The translations under genes were made by a program, and so were the position numbers. The notes below the pieces were generated by a model. That model was not told where the DNA came from, made no database searches, and was given only the letters and a program-made list of their open reading frames with translations. From Magnetofaba australis IT-1 (GTDB lineage Bacteria; Pseudomonadota; Magnetococcia; Magnetococcales; Magnetococcaceae), in the NCBI RefSeq assembly GCF_002109495.1, contig NZ_LVJN01000021.1, positions 124,001 to 188,000 of the forward strand: a stretch of 64,000 bases of DNA, written 5' to 3'. Every line of letters starts with the position of its first letter. Position 1 is the first letter of the stretch. Of the stretch, positions 25,822-37,454 are shown piece after piece.

Positions 25822-26328
25822 TCAGGCGAATAGATCGATGCGCTGAAACTCCGTGGGCGCTCCCAACATCGCATACAGCGCCGCAAACGAGGGCGACTGC
25901 CCCCGCGCCGCACCCAGCAGCTGCGACTGCTGATAGCTCTGCATGGCATAGCGCATCGAGCCCGTGGCGCCGCTCAAGGTCTCGATGGTCCCGCTCAAGT
26001 CGGCGTCAAAATCCAGCAACGCCATGCTCCCTTCGCGGGCGCCATTGAGCAGATTGGCGAACTCGTCGCTGTTGAGCGCCTTGTCGCCATTGACGTCCAG
26101 CCGGGTGATCACCGCGCTGGAGAAGGCCGACAGCTCCTCCCCCTCCAAAGCCCCCGACTCGTCTGTATCCAACTGCGACGTCAATTGCGCGCTGAATCGC
26201 GAGATCAGGTTGCGCGCCACCGATTGCGCGCGCGGCTCCAGATTCACGCCGCTCATCCCGGCTTGGGCGGTCAAATGCGCGGACAAGGCGCTGTACAGCG
26301 CGCCGGTATCGACTGCGGCGATGGCCAT
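25822..26328 (-). CDS. EF-hand domain protein
   Basis: 168 residues. Two EF-hand loops are clear: DTDESGALEGEE (about residue 54) and DVNGDKALNSDE (about residue 78), each with Asp/Asn/Ser at the calcium-coordinating positions and Glu at position 12. A third, degenerate loop is DFDADLSGTIE. Otherwise the protein is Ala/Ser-rich and helical with no signal peptide or TM segment. It may buffer or sense cytoplasmic Ca2+. It is convergent with the MBL hydrolase gene; a short GCCGGG/CCCGGC stem lies between the stop codons. Confidence 0.8.
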   Translation of the reverse strand: MAIAAVDTGALYSALSAHLTAQAGMSGVNLEPRAQSVARNLISRFSAQLTSQLDTDESGALEGEELSAFSSAVITRLDVNGDKALNSDEFANLLNGAREGSMALLDFDADLSGTIETLSGATGSMRYAMQSYQQSQLLGAARGQSPSFAALYAMLGAPTEFQRIDLFA

Positions 26329-26632
26329 CGCTCAAACTCCTGGTTGAATAAACGCCAATCCCTCTCACCACATTAAGACTGATAAAAAGGCGGCAAATTC
26401 ATCATAGGCCAAGGCGTGCGGCGGCGCCACATGGCGCAAGCGGGGCAACATTTGGCGCACGCGCAATCTTTTCCGTTGTGAAACGCGGCGTCAGAACCGA
26501 TCCTTATGAGACCAATGCGCCCACAAAGCGCCGCTATTCAACGAATTGATTAACGGGGACTCTCCCCCATAACCCAAACGGAGCGATGTTTTCCACACGC
26601 GCAAGCGTCGTGGAACGCAACCAATTTCGCAC
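26329..26632. other. Intergenic region without recognised gene
   Basis: 304 bp between divergent genes. I see no coding sequence, only a GC-rich imperfect palindrome around 26430 (GGCGGCGCCACATGGCGC). It should contain promoters for both neighbours; none is clear enough to place. Confidence 0.4.
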
Positions 26633-30127
<3,495 letters not shown>

Positions 30128-30248
30128 CGCCCATGGCCGCTGAGCGCACCCTGCGCACGGTTGTGATTCCGTCACCGCCTCAGGCGCGTTATACTTCGGG
30201 CTCCCCTTTGACAACGCCCTGTTTGACTTCTGTGTGAGGACCTCTCGG

Positions 30249-31355
30249 GTGAGCGAAGAGCAGACCCCCTATAAGATCCTGGTGATCGACGACGAGCCCC
30301 TTAATTTGAAGGTGCTTTCGGAGTTGCTGCGCGCCGAGTATCGCGCCGTGGTGGCTAAGAGCGGCGAACAGGGGCTACAGGCGGCGGCGGCGCACCCGAC
30401 GCCGGATCTGATTCTGCTGGATATCGTCATGCCCGGCATGGACGGGTTTGAGACCCTCTCCCGGCTCAAAGCCGACCCCGTCCTGGCAACGATTCCGGTG
30501 ATCATCGTCACCAGTCAGAATGATGTGGCCAGCGAGACCCGCGGCTTCTCCCTGGGCGCGGTGGACTTCATCACCAAACCGTTTAATGCGCCGGTGGTGA
30601 TGGCGCGGGTCAGAACCCACCTGGCCCTGCAGCAGCAGCGCCGCGACCTGGAGAGCCTCAACGCGGTGAAAAACCGCTTCCTGGGCATTGCCGCCCACGA
30701 CCTGCGCAACCCGCTATCGGTAGTGCGCGGCCTGGCCGAGGCGCTGCTGGAGCCGCGTCTGGAGGAGGATGAGCGCCTGCGCATGGTGGAGGCGGTGCGC
30801 CGCGTCTCCGACCAGATGCTGGAGCTGCTCAACGATCTGCTGGACGTCTCGGCCATCGAAAGCGGCAATTTTGATCTGGATTTGGAGCTGGCCGATCTCA
30901 CCGAGCTGGCGGGCGAACGGGTCGGACTGCTGGCGATGCAGGGGGTCAAAAAACAGGTGGAGCTGGTGATGGGCCCCAGCGATACGGCGCTGTGTCAGAT
31001 AGATCCAGGGCGCATCGCCCAGGTGCTGGACAATCTGCTCTCCAACGCCATCAAATTCTCTCCCCCCGACACCACCGTGACCGTTCTGGTGGAGGCGGAG
31101 GGGCCATGGGCCACCTGCACCGTGCGCGACCAGGGGCCGGGCATCGCCGAGGAGGATCTGCCCAAACTGTTCGGCGAGTTCCAACGTCTGTCGTCGCAAC
31201 CCACCGGCGGCGAGCGCAGCACCGGGCTGGGGCTCTCTATCGCCAAGCGCATCGTCTCGGCGCACAAAGGCAACATCTGGGTCGATAGCGCGGTGGGCAT
31301 CGGCAGCGCGTTCCGCTTTCAACTGCCGCTGGCTTCCGCCGCCACCACGCTGTAA
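30249..31355 (+). CDS. Response-regulator/histidine-kinase fusion (REC-HisKA-HATPase)
   Basis: 368 residues from a GTG at 30249 with GAGGAC about 9 nt upstream; a GTG at 30234 is possible. The receiver domain (about 10-125) has DDEP and D58 in LLDIVMPGMDG, and the conserved Lys in KPFNAPV. HisKA follows directly with H150 (AAHDLRNPLSVV), and the HATPase has DNLLSNAIKF, DQGPGIAEED and GLGLSIAKRI. There is no sensory domain, so it is likely to receive phosphate, possibly from the Hpt of the preceding hybrid kinase 121 bp upstream, and pass on or modulate the signal. Confidence 0.92.
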   Translation: MSEEQTPYKILVIDDEPLNLKVLSELLRAEYRAVVAKSGEQGLQAAAAHPTPDLILLDIVMPGMDGFETLSRLKADPVLATIPVIIVTSQNDVASETRGFSLGAVDFITKPFNAPVVMARVRTHLALQQQRRDLESLNAVKNRFLGIAAHDLRNPLSVVRGLAEALLEPRLEEDERLRMVEAVRRVSDQMLELLNDLLDVSAIESGNFDLDLELADLTELAGERVGLLAMQGVKKQVELVMGPSDTALCQIDPGRIAQVLDNLLSNAIKFSPPDTTVTVLVEAEGPWATCTVRDQGPGIAEEDLPKLFGEFQRLSSQPTGGERSTGLGLSIAKRIVSAHKGNIWVDSAVGIGSAFRFQLPLASAATTL

Positions 31356-31386
31356 GCGGTTAAAGCCCGCAGCCGCAGCGGCGCAA

Positions 31387-31833
31387 TCAGAAACGCGAAC
31401 TGCTGCCGCGCGCGGTCAGGAACGGTAGGAAGCTCAGACCGAGCCCCACCACCACAATCCACACGGTGTCCTGCACCCAGTAGGAGTAGAGCATCAGCGC
31501 CACGCCGCAGATCAGCGCCAGCATCGACGGCGCGTTCTTGCCGTAGCGGAACCAGGCGATGCCGACGATGCTGAAGAACAACGCCGCGCTCAGTCCCACG
31601 CCATCCATATCGCCGATCAGCCCACCGCTGCTCATCTCCGGCGCGCCGCCCATCTGCGCCACCGTCGCGCCCGGGTCGCCGCCGCTTTGCAGCTGCTGCA
31701 TCGCCTGGATCGCCGCATCCTGGCTCTGGGAGTGCTGCGACATCTTGTTCTGCAACGCCTCCAGCCCCTGCAGCTCCTTGCCCAGCTCCGGCGACATCTG
31801 CCCCAATGTATTCTCTAAATGTTGATCGCTCAT
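31387..31833 (-). CDS. Hypothetical membrane protein with coiled N-terminal half
   Basis: 148 residues. The first 50 residues are polar and Gln/Ser-rich, probably helical (GLEALQNKMSQHSQSQ), followed by a Gly/Met-rich linker. Three hydrophobic stretches follow: GLSAALFFSIVGIAWF, APSMLALICGVALMLYSYW and TVWIVVVGLGLSFLPFLTA. It ends in a Ser-rich tail. I recognise no family. The gene converges on the kinase gene and its start is divergent from thyX, 99 bp away. Confidence 0.7.
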   Translation of the reverse strand: MSDQHLENTLGQMSPELGKELQGLEALQNKMSQHSQSQDAAIQAMQQLQSGGDPGATVAQMGGAPEMSSGGLIGDMDGVGLSAALFFSIVGIAWFRYGKNAPSMLALICGVALMLYSYWVQDTVWIVVVGLGLSFLPFLTARGSSSRF

Positions 31834-31932
31834 GTTTCCAGACTCCCGCTATCGATCCGCCGTTGAGCCGGACGGATGCATGCTCTAAACTCTTTAACCC
31901 TTCGAAATCGATTTTCAAGCGGTGAATAATCT

Positions 31933-32787
31933 ATGGAAGAGCCCCCCTACGCCCCGGCGTTCCAAACCGGTCCCACCCAGGAGTTGGAGGCGGAGATTCA
32001 GCTGCGATTGCAACTGCATCCCGACACCACCCGCCGCATCGGCAACTTCGGCTTCATCGAGCTGGAGAGCGCCTGGGGCGACGAGGCCACCATCATCAAC
32101 ACCGCGCGCATCAGCACCACCAATATGCGCATCGACAGCCCGGACGACTTCACCGATCGCGACCGCGCGCTGCTCTACCACCTGCTCAAGAACAACCACG
32201 GCACGCCGTTCGAGTCGGTCTACTTCCGCTTCCGCATGGTGGCGCCGATCTTTGTGCTGCGCCAGTGGATGCGCCACCGCATCTGCTCCTTCAACGAGTT
32301 CTCCCAGCGCTACCGCATGCCGGTGACCGCCTTCTTCGTGCCCGACCGCGAGGCGCGCACGGTGGATGGCTTCGAGGTGATGACCGACGAACAGATTCAG
32401 CGCTATACCGAGCTGATGGAGTCGCTGCATCGGTTTTATCACGATTGCTACGATGAGACCAAAGCGCGCATCGCCCAAGCCGAGGAGGCCGGGGAGATCC
32501 CCCGCATCACCGGCGGCCGCAACCCCTATCGCGCCCGCGCCCGCGAACTGCTGCGCAACGCCATGTCGGTCTCTACCTACTCCGACGTCTACTGGACCAT
32601 CAACTTCCGCAGCTTGATGAACTTCTTCGACCTGCGCCGCAAGCCCAACGCTCAGTATGAGATCCGCCAGTACGCCGACGCCGCCTATGGCATGTTCGAG
32701 CAGCGCTTCCCCATCCTCAGCGAGACCATGAATCGGGTGCTCTCCGAGCGCCGCGGCGATGGTGAGGGCGGGGATCCCATCGGCTGA
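31933..32787 (+). CDS. thyX: Flavin-dependent thymidylate synthase ThyX
   Basis: 284 residues. It methylates dUMP to dTMP with methylene-tetrahydrofolate as carbon donor and FAD/NADPH as reductant. The diagnostic ThyX motif RHRxxSxNExSxRY is present as RHRICSFNEFSQRY (residues 114-127). Further family positions are the Arg-rich nucleotide-binding part (RNPYRARARELLRNAM) and SVSTYSDVYWTINFRSLMNFF. ThyX enzymes are typically 220-300 residues. Its stop codon overlaps the trmB start (TGATG), so the two form an operon. A thyA gene is not in the window, consistent with ThyX being the sole route, but this cannot be shown here. Confidence 0.96.
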   Translation: MEEPPYAPAFQTGPTQELEAEIQLRLQLHPDTTRRIGNFGFIELESAWGDEATIINTARISTTNMRIDSPDDFTDRDRALLYHLLKNNHGTPFESVYFRFRMVAPIFVLRQWMRHRICSFNEFSQRYRMPVTAFFVPDREARTVDGFEVMTDEQIQRYTELMESLHRFYHDCYDETKARIAQAEEAGEIPRITGGRNPYRARARELLRNAMSVSTYSDVYWTINFRSLMNFFDLRRKPNAQYEIRQYADAAYGMFEQRFPILSETMNRVLSERRGDGEGGDPIG

Positions 32788-33515
32788 TGGGGCGTCATGA
32801 CGACATCTCCGAGGCCGAACGCGCGCAACTGATCGAAGCGGCGCGCTTCAAGACCCATGGGCGCAAAAAGGGCAAGGTCACCGACGACCGCCTGAGCTTC
32901 ATTCAGGAGCGTCTGCCGCAACTGCAGCCGCCCCGCTGCGCCAATCGCGAGGAGCTGCTGCACGCGTTGGGGGCCGACCCGCAGCAGGCGCGGCTGGTGC
33001 TGGAGGTGGGCTTTGGCAATGGCGACACCCTCTCCGAGCTGGCCGCTCGCCACCCCGAGGATCGCTTCATCGGCATCGATGTGTTCCTGGAGGGGTTCGG
33101 CGTTTTGCTGCGCAAGCTGGAGGCCAACGCCGCCACCAATGTGCGCCTGCTGCGCGGCCACGCCCACCCCATGATCGACGACGCCATCCCCGACGCCAGC
33201 CTCGATTGGGTCATCGTCAACTTCCCCGATCCGTGGCGCAAAAAACGTCACTTCAAGCGGCGCATCATCCAGACCGACTTCCTCGACCTGCTGGCGCGCA
33301 AACTGCGCCCAGGGGCGGCCTTCACCCTAGCCACCGACTGGGAGAACTACGCCGAGTGGATGCTCGAACACATCGACCCCCACCCGGCGTTTGAAAATCT
33401 GGCGGGCGTGGGTCAATTCGCGCCGCAACCGGATTGGTGGATCATCACCAATTTCGAACGCAAAGGGTGGTTGGCCGGACGCAAGAGCCACTACCTGAGC
33501 TACCGCCGACGGTAG
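32787..33515 (+). CDS. trmB: tRNA (guanine-N7-)-methyltransferase TrmB
   Basis: 242 residues. It forms m7G46 in the variable loop of tRNAs using SAM. The SAM site is VLEVGFGNGDTLSELA with FIGIDVFLEG as the second strand. The family signature VNFPDPWRKKRHFKRRII carries the catalytic Asp and the tRNA-binding basic patch, and TDWENYAEWML is the conserved C-terminal block. The start ATG overlaps the thyX stop by one base (TGATG). Some 20 basic residues precede the catalytic core (GRKKGKVTDDRL), as in many alphaproteobacterial homologues. Confidence 0.96.
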   Translation: MGRHDDISEAERAQLIEAARFKTHGRKKGKVTDDRLSFIQERLPQLQPPRCANREELLHALGADPQQARLVLEVGFGNGDTLSELAARHPEDRFIGIDVFLEGFGVLLRKLEANAATNVRLLRGHAHPMIDDAIPDASLDWVIVNFPDPWRKKRHFKRRIIQTDFLDLLARKLRPGAAFTLATDWENYAEWMLEHIDPHPAFENLAGVGQFAPQPDWWIITNFERKGWLAGRKSHYLSYRRR

Positions 33516-33666
33516 CGCCCCAAGGCCTGCCGGGAAATACGCCGCAGCGTCGTCAATCCGGCGCCAAAACGGGCAAAACCATGCTATAACCATGAACCCG
33601 TAAAGCGCGTCTGTCGGCCCGGTTCCGGGCGCGGCCTGGAACGCCGCTGATAAGGAGAGCTGAAGG

Positions 33667-35109
33667 ATGGTTGCCAAGAGCATTCTACTGGCCATCTTGG
33701 CCGCAGTGGCGCTGCTGGCGGGGAGCGATGCCGCCTGGGCCAACGCCGCCGCCGCCGAGGCGGGCGCTGTGGTCAATCTGCGCGACACCTGGGTCGGTCC
33801 CACCGCGCTGTTGCTGTTCGCCCTCTCCTATGCGCTGGTCATGGCCGAAGAGTACACCCATCTGCGCAAATCCAAGCCGGTGATCCTGGCGGCGGGCCTG
33901 ATCTGGGCGGGCATCGCCTGGGTCTACGGCGCCCACGGCGACCACTCCTCCTCCGAACAGGCGGTGCGTCACAACATCCTCGAATTCGCCGAACTGTTCC
34001 TGTTCCTGCTGGTGGCGATGACCTACATCAACGCCATGGACGAGCGCAACGTGTTCCAGTGGCTGCGCGCCTGGCTGGTGCGTTCGGGGTTGAGCTTCCG
34101 GCAACTGTTCTGGATGACCGGCCTGCTGTCGTTCTTCATCTCCCCCATCGCCGACAACCTCACCACCGCCCTGCTGATGTGCGCGGTGGTGTTGGCGGTG
34201 GGCCGCAGCAACCCCACCTTCGTGGGCGTGGCCTGCATCAATATCGTCATCGCCGCCAACGCCGGCGGCGCCTTCAGCCCGTTTGGCGACATCACCACCC
34301 TGATGGTGTGGCAGAAGGGCATTGTCCACTTCGGCACCTTCTTCCACCTGTTCATCCCGTCGCTGATCAACTGGCTGCTGCCCGCCATCATCATGAGCTT
34401 CTCGGCGCCCAACGAAAAGCCGCCCCCGTGCAACGACGAAGTGCTGATCAAGCGCGGCGGCGTGGTCATCATCATGCTGTTCCTGCTCACCATCATCACC
34501 GCAGTGAGCTTCCATAACTTCCTGCATCTGCCGCCGATGCTGGGCATGACCACGGGTCTGGCGTTCCTCAAATTCTTCGCTTACTATCTGAAGAAAACCG
34601 CCCATCGCAAAATGGGCGATCCCCACGCTGAAGCGGGCGATGTGGCGTTCGACATCTTCAAGAAGGTGGAGAAGGCCGAGTGGGATACGCTGCTGTTCTT
34701 CTTCGGCGTGATCCTCTGTGTGGGCGGTTTGGGCACGATTGGTTATCTGGAGACGGTCTCCTCGGTGATGTATCTGGATTGGGGCCCCACCTCGGCCAAT
34801 GTCACCGTGGGCGTTCTCTCGGCCATCGTGGATAACATTCCGGTGATGTTTGCGGTGCTGACCATGCACCCGGAGATGGATCTGTGGCAGTGGCTGCTGG
34901 TGACCCTCACCGCAGGCGTGGGCGGCAGTCTGCTCTCCATCGGTTCGGCGGCGGGCGTGGCCCTGATGGGTCAGGCGCGCGGCATGTACACCTTCTTTGG
35001 ACACTTGAAATGGACCCCGGTGATCGCTCTGGGGTATGTTGTGAGCATCGTGGCGCACCGCTTGATCAATAGCGACCTCATCGGCCAAGCCACACATTAC
35101 GTCAACTAA
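33667..35109 (+). CDS. nhaD: Na+/H+ antiporter NhaD
   Basis: 480 residues, in the expected NhaD size range. A cleavable signal-like N-terminus (ILLAILAAVALLAGSDAAWA) is followed by about 11 TM segments. Family features are ISPIADNLTTALLMCAVVLAVG and ANAGGAFSPFGDITTLMVW, the helices bearing the ion-binding Asp/Thr residues, repeated in VGVLSAIVDNIPVMFAVL and GSLLSIGSAAGVALMG. It exports Na+ or Li+ in exchange for H+ at alkaline pH, which fits a marine or brackish habitat. AAGGAGAGC lies 15 to 7 nt before the ATG. A strong stem-loop follows the stop codon at 35166-35192. Confidence 0.94.
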   Translation: MVAKSILLAILAAVALLAGSDAAWANAAAAEAGAVVNLRDTWVGPTALLLFALSYALVMAEEYTHLRKSKPVILAAGLIWAGIAWVYGAHGDHSSSEQAVRHNILEFAELFLFLLVAMTYINAMDERNVFQWLRAWLVRSGLSFRQLFWMTGLLSFFISPIADNLTTALLMCAVVLAVGRSNPTFVGVACINIVIAANAGGAFSPFGDITTLMVWQKGIVHFGTFFHLFIPSLINWLLPAIIMSFSAPNEKPPPCNDEVLIKRGGVVIIMLFLLTIITAVSFHNFLHLPPMLGMTTGLAFLKFFAYYLKKTAHRKMGDPHAEAGDVAFDIFKKVEKAEWDTLLFFFGVILCVGGLGTIGYLETVSSVMYLDWGPTSANVTVGVLSAIVDNIPVMFAVLTMHPEMDLWQWLLVTLTAGVGGSLLSIGSAAGVALMGQARGMYTFFGHLKWTPVIALGYVVSIVAHRLINSDLIGQATHYVN

Positions 35110-35165
35110 TCGACGGACTCCGCGCGACGCCTCCCCTCTTTTCCGGTTGTCGCCCCGCCAGATTT

Positions 35166-35192
35166 CGGCGGCCTCCCTTCTGGAGGCCGCCG
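35166..35192 (+). terminator. Stem-loop after nhaD
   Basis: Perfect 11-bp stem CGGCGGCCTCC/GGAGGCCGCCG with a five-base loop (CTTCT), 57 bp after the nhaD stop. The following bases (CCGCGTTTGG) lack a proper T-run, so it may be an attenuator or RNA-stability hairpin rather than an intrinsic terminator. Confidence 0.5.
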
Positions 35193-35211
35193 CCGCGTTT
35201 GGAGCGGACAT

Positions 35212-36429
35212 ATGCAGCGCAAAGCCTCTATAGGCATCATATTCTTTACCGTATTTCTCGATCTGCTGGGTTTTGGCATGGTGCTGCCGCTGATGCCGCT
35301 CTATGCCTCGGACCCGCGCTTTCTCGCCTCCCCCGCCGAAATCGGCTGGCTGATGGCGATCTACTCCCTGATGCAGTTCCTCTGCGCGCCGCTGTGGGGC
35401 GGTCTATCGGACCGCATCGGTCGGCGGCCAGTGCTGATCATCGGCCTGTTCGGCTCGGCGCTCTCCTATCTCATCTACGGCCTGGCCGAATCCTTCACCA
35501 TCTTGATGATCTCGCGCGCGGTGGCCGGGGTGATGGGGGCCAATATCGCCGCCGCCCAGGCCGCCATGGCCGACCTCACGCCGCCGGAGAAGCGCGCCCA
35601 GGGCATGGGCATCATCGGTGCGGCGTTTGGCTTGGGCTTTGTGGTGGGTCCGGCGCTGGGCGGTCTGTTGTCGCAGCACGGCGCGGGCGCCGCGCCCCTG
35701 GCGGCGGCGGCGGTCACCCTCCTCAACGCCATTGCCGCCATCTTCCTACTGGCCGAAACCAAGCAGGCGGGGGGCGAGAATCGCGGCCGTCCGCATCCGC
35801 TGTCGCTGGAGCCGTGGCGCACCGCTGGCCGCTATCCGGCGGCGCTGGCGCTGTGCCTGCTGGGCGGACTTTACGTCACCCTGTTCGCCTCGTTTGAGGT
35901 GGTGCTGCCGCTGTGGGCGCAGGAGGTGATGGCGTGGCGGGAGCCGCAGGCGATGTATGAGGCGGGCAAACTGTTCGCCTATGTGGGCATCGTCATGGTG
36001 CTGGTGCAGGGCGGGTTGGTGCGGCGTCTGGCGCCGAAACTGGGCGAAAAGAAGCTCACCCGCATCGGCATCATTCTGGTGTTTGTGGGTTGGCTGCTGC
36101 TGGGTATGGCCAGCGACTACGCCATGCTGCTGGGATCGCTGGCGTTAACCGCTGTGGGCGCCGGTCTGGTCAATCCCGGTTTGTCGAGTCTGGTCAGCCT
36201 CAACACCAACGCCGAGCATCAGGGCGTGATGATGGGGCTGTTCCAATCCATGAGCGCCCTGGGCCGCGTGCTGGGCCCGCTGTGGGGGGGCTTCGCCTTT
36301 GCGCCGTTTGGCGGGCATGTCAACTTCCTCGCCGCCATCGGCCTGGTGGTGGTGTTTATCCTCTTCTGGAGCTACCGGAACCGGATTGCGGACGCCCGCG
36401 AGCGCCAAACAGCGACGCCAGCGCCATAA
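35212..36429 (+). CDS. MFS transporter of the TetA/DHA1 drug-efflux type
   Basis: 405 residues with 12 predicted TM segments. The N-terminus FFTVFLDLLGFGMVLPLMPLY carries the family D/P motif, GLSDRIGRRPVLIIG is motif A between TM2 and TM3, and FGLGFVVGPALGGLL is motif C of drug:H+ antiporters in TM5. It exports small molecules with the proton gradient; the substrate cannot be predicted. It follows nhaD on the same strand after a stem-loop. Its last 74 bp overlap the end of holA on the opposite strand, so convergent transcripts would be partly antisense to each other. Confidence 0.93.
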   Translation: MQRKASIGIIFFTVFLDLLGFGMVLPLMPLYASDPRFLASPAEIGWLMAIYSLMQFLCAPLWGGLSDRIGRRPVLIIGLFGSALSYLIYGLAESFTILMISRAVAGVMGANIAAAQAAMADLTPPEKRAQGMGIIGAAFGLGFVVGPALGGLLSQHGAGAAPLAAAAVTLLNAIAAIFLLAETKQAGGENRGRPHPLSLEPWRTAGRYPAALALCLLGGLYVTLFASFEVVLPLWAQEVMAWREPQAMYEAGKLFAYVGIVMVLVQGGLVRRLAPKLGEKKLTRIGIILVFVGWLLLGMASDYAMLLGSLALTAVGAGLVNPGLSSLVSLNTNAEHQGVMMGLFQSMSALGRVLGPLWGGFAFAPFGGHVNFLAAIGLVVVFILFWSYRNRIADARERQTATPAP

Positions 36430-37429
36430 CCAGGCTCTCCATCACCTGCTCCGGCGGACGGCCATCCATCCCTTTGAGCCCTTTGTCGGCCTCCAGACAC
36501 TGCTCCAGCGCCGCCGCCAACAGCCGGGGCGAGAGCTGTCGGCACTGGGCGAAAAAGGCGTCCTGCTCCTTCCAGAAGATGCGCAATTTTCCCGCAATGG
36601 ACTTGGGCTGTGCGCCCTCGGCCAGCAGCGTCTGCGCAATGGCGATGCGACGGATGCGCGCGGCGATGAGCCCCAGCAGGGGGATTGGTTCGGCGTCGTG
36701 CTCCCACAACCGCGCCATGGTGTTGAGCGCGGCGGGGGCATTGCCAGCCACCAGTTGCGCCACCAGTTCAAACCCGCTGTGCAGTGAGGCGTTGCTCACC
36801 ACCGCCGCCACATCGCTCACAAGCACCGGACCCGGCTCGCCCACATAGTTCTTGAGCTTCTCCAACTCCGGTTCGGCGGCGCGGGTGTCGCCAGTGAGCA
36901 GTTCGGTGAGCAGCTCCAGGGCGTCGCGCTCCGGCGCGAAGCCGCTGGCGCGCAGAGTCTGTTCGATCCACTGGGTAAACGCCGCCCCCTCCAATGGATA
37001 GAACGGCGCCGCCCATCCGGCGTCCATCCCCTCCACGGTTTTGCGCACCGCGTTCTTGGCTTCGAGTTCGCCGGCGGTGATCAGCAGCAGGGTGCTGTCG
37101 GCGGGATCTTTTAAATAGAGTTTGAGCTCTTCGCGCGCAGCGGCGGGCAGGGTGTGCGCCTCTTTCAGACGCACCAACCGGCGCGGCGCCAGAAACGGCA
37201 GCGCGCGCAGGCTGGAGGAGAAGCGGGAGATGGCGTCGTCATCCTTAAGCTCCCCCGCTTGAAAGCTCTCGGCGTCGAAATCAGCGTCGGCGTCGCCGCC
37301 CAGCGCCCACAGGGAGAGCGCCTGGGCCTGACGCGCAATGCGCCCCTGCTCCGCCCCAAACAGCAACACCACGCACGGCGTTTCGCCTTTCTTCAGGCGT
37401 CCGGCCAGCTCCTGCTCTTTGAGCTTCAT
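36356..37429 (-). CDS. holA: DNA polymerase III delta subunit HolA
   Basis: 357 residues. HolA opens the beta sliding clamp within the clamp-loader complex. Family signatures are the N-terminal VVLLFGAEQGRIARQAQAL, LVRLKEAHTLP, the LLLITAGELE strand and the helical collar region (ALDLLTELLTGDTR-type, VNASLHSGFELV). No Walker A motif is expected in delta, and none is seen. In many proteobacteria leuS, lptE and holA are consecutive; here a 2.8-kb chemoreceptor gene separates lptE from holA. The 3' end overlaps the convergent MFS gene. Confidence 0.88.
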   Translation of the reverse strand: MKLKEQELAGRLKKGETPCVVLLFGAEQGRIARQAQALSLWALGGDADADFDAESFQAGELKDDDAISRFSSSLRALPFLAPRRLVRLKEAHTLPAAAREELKLYLKDPADSTLLLITAGELEAKNAVRKTVEGMDAGWAAPFYPLEGAAFTQWIEQTLRASGFAPERDALELLTELLTGDTRAAEPELEKLKNYVGEPGPVLVSDVAAVVSNASLHSGFELVAQLVAGNAPAALNTMARLWEHDAEPIPLLGLIAARIRRIAIAQTLLAEGAQPKSIAGKLRIFWKEQDAFFAQCRQLSPRLLAAALEQCLEADKGLKGMDGRPPEQVMESLVMALASLFGARGRPQSGSGSSRRG

Positions 37430-37454
37430 GGCGCGCGGTTCCTGCGGCGGCGAA

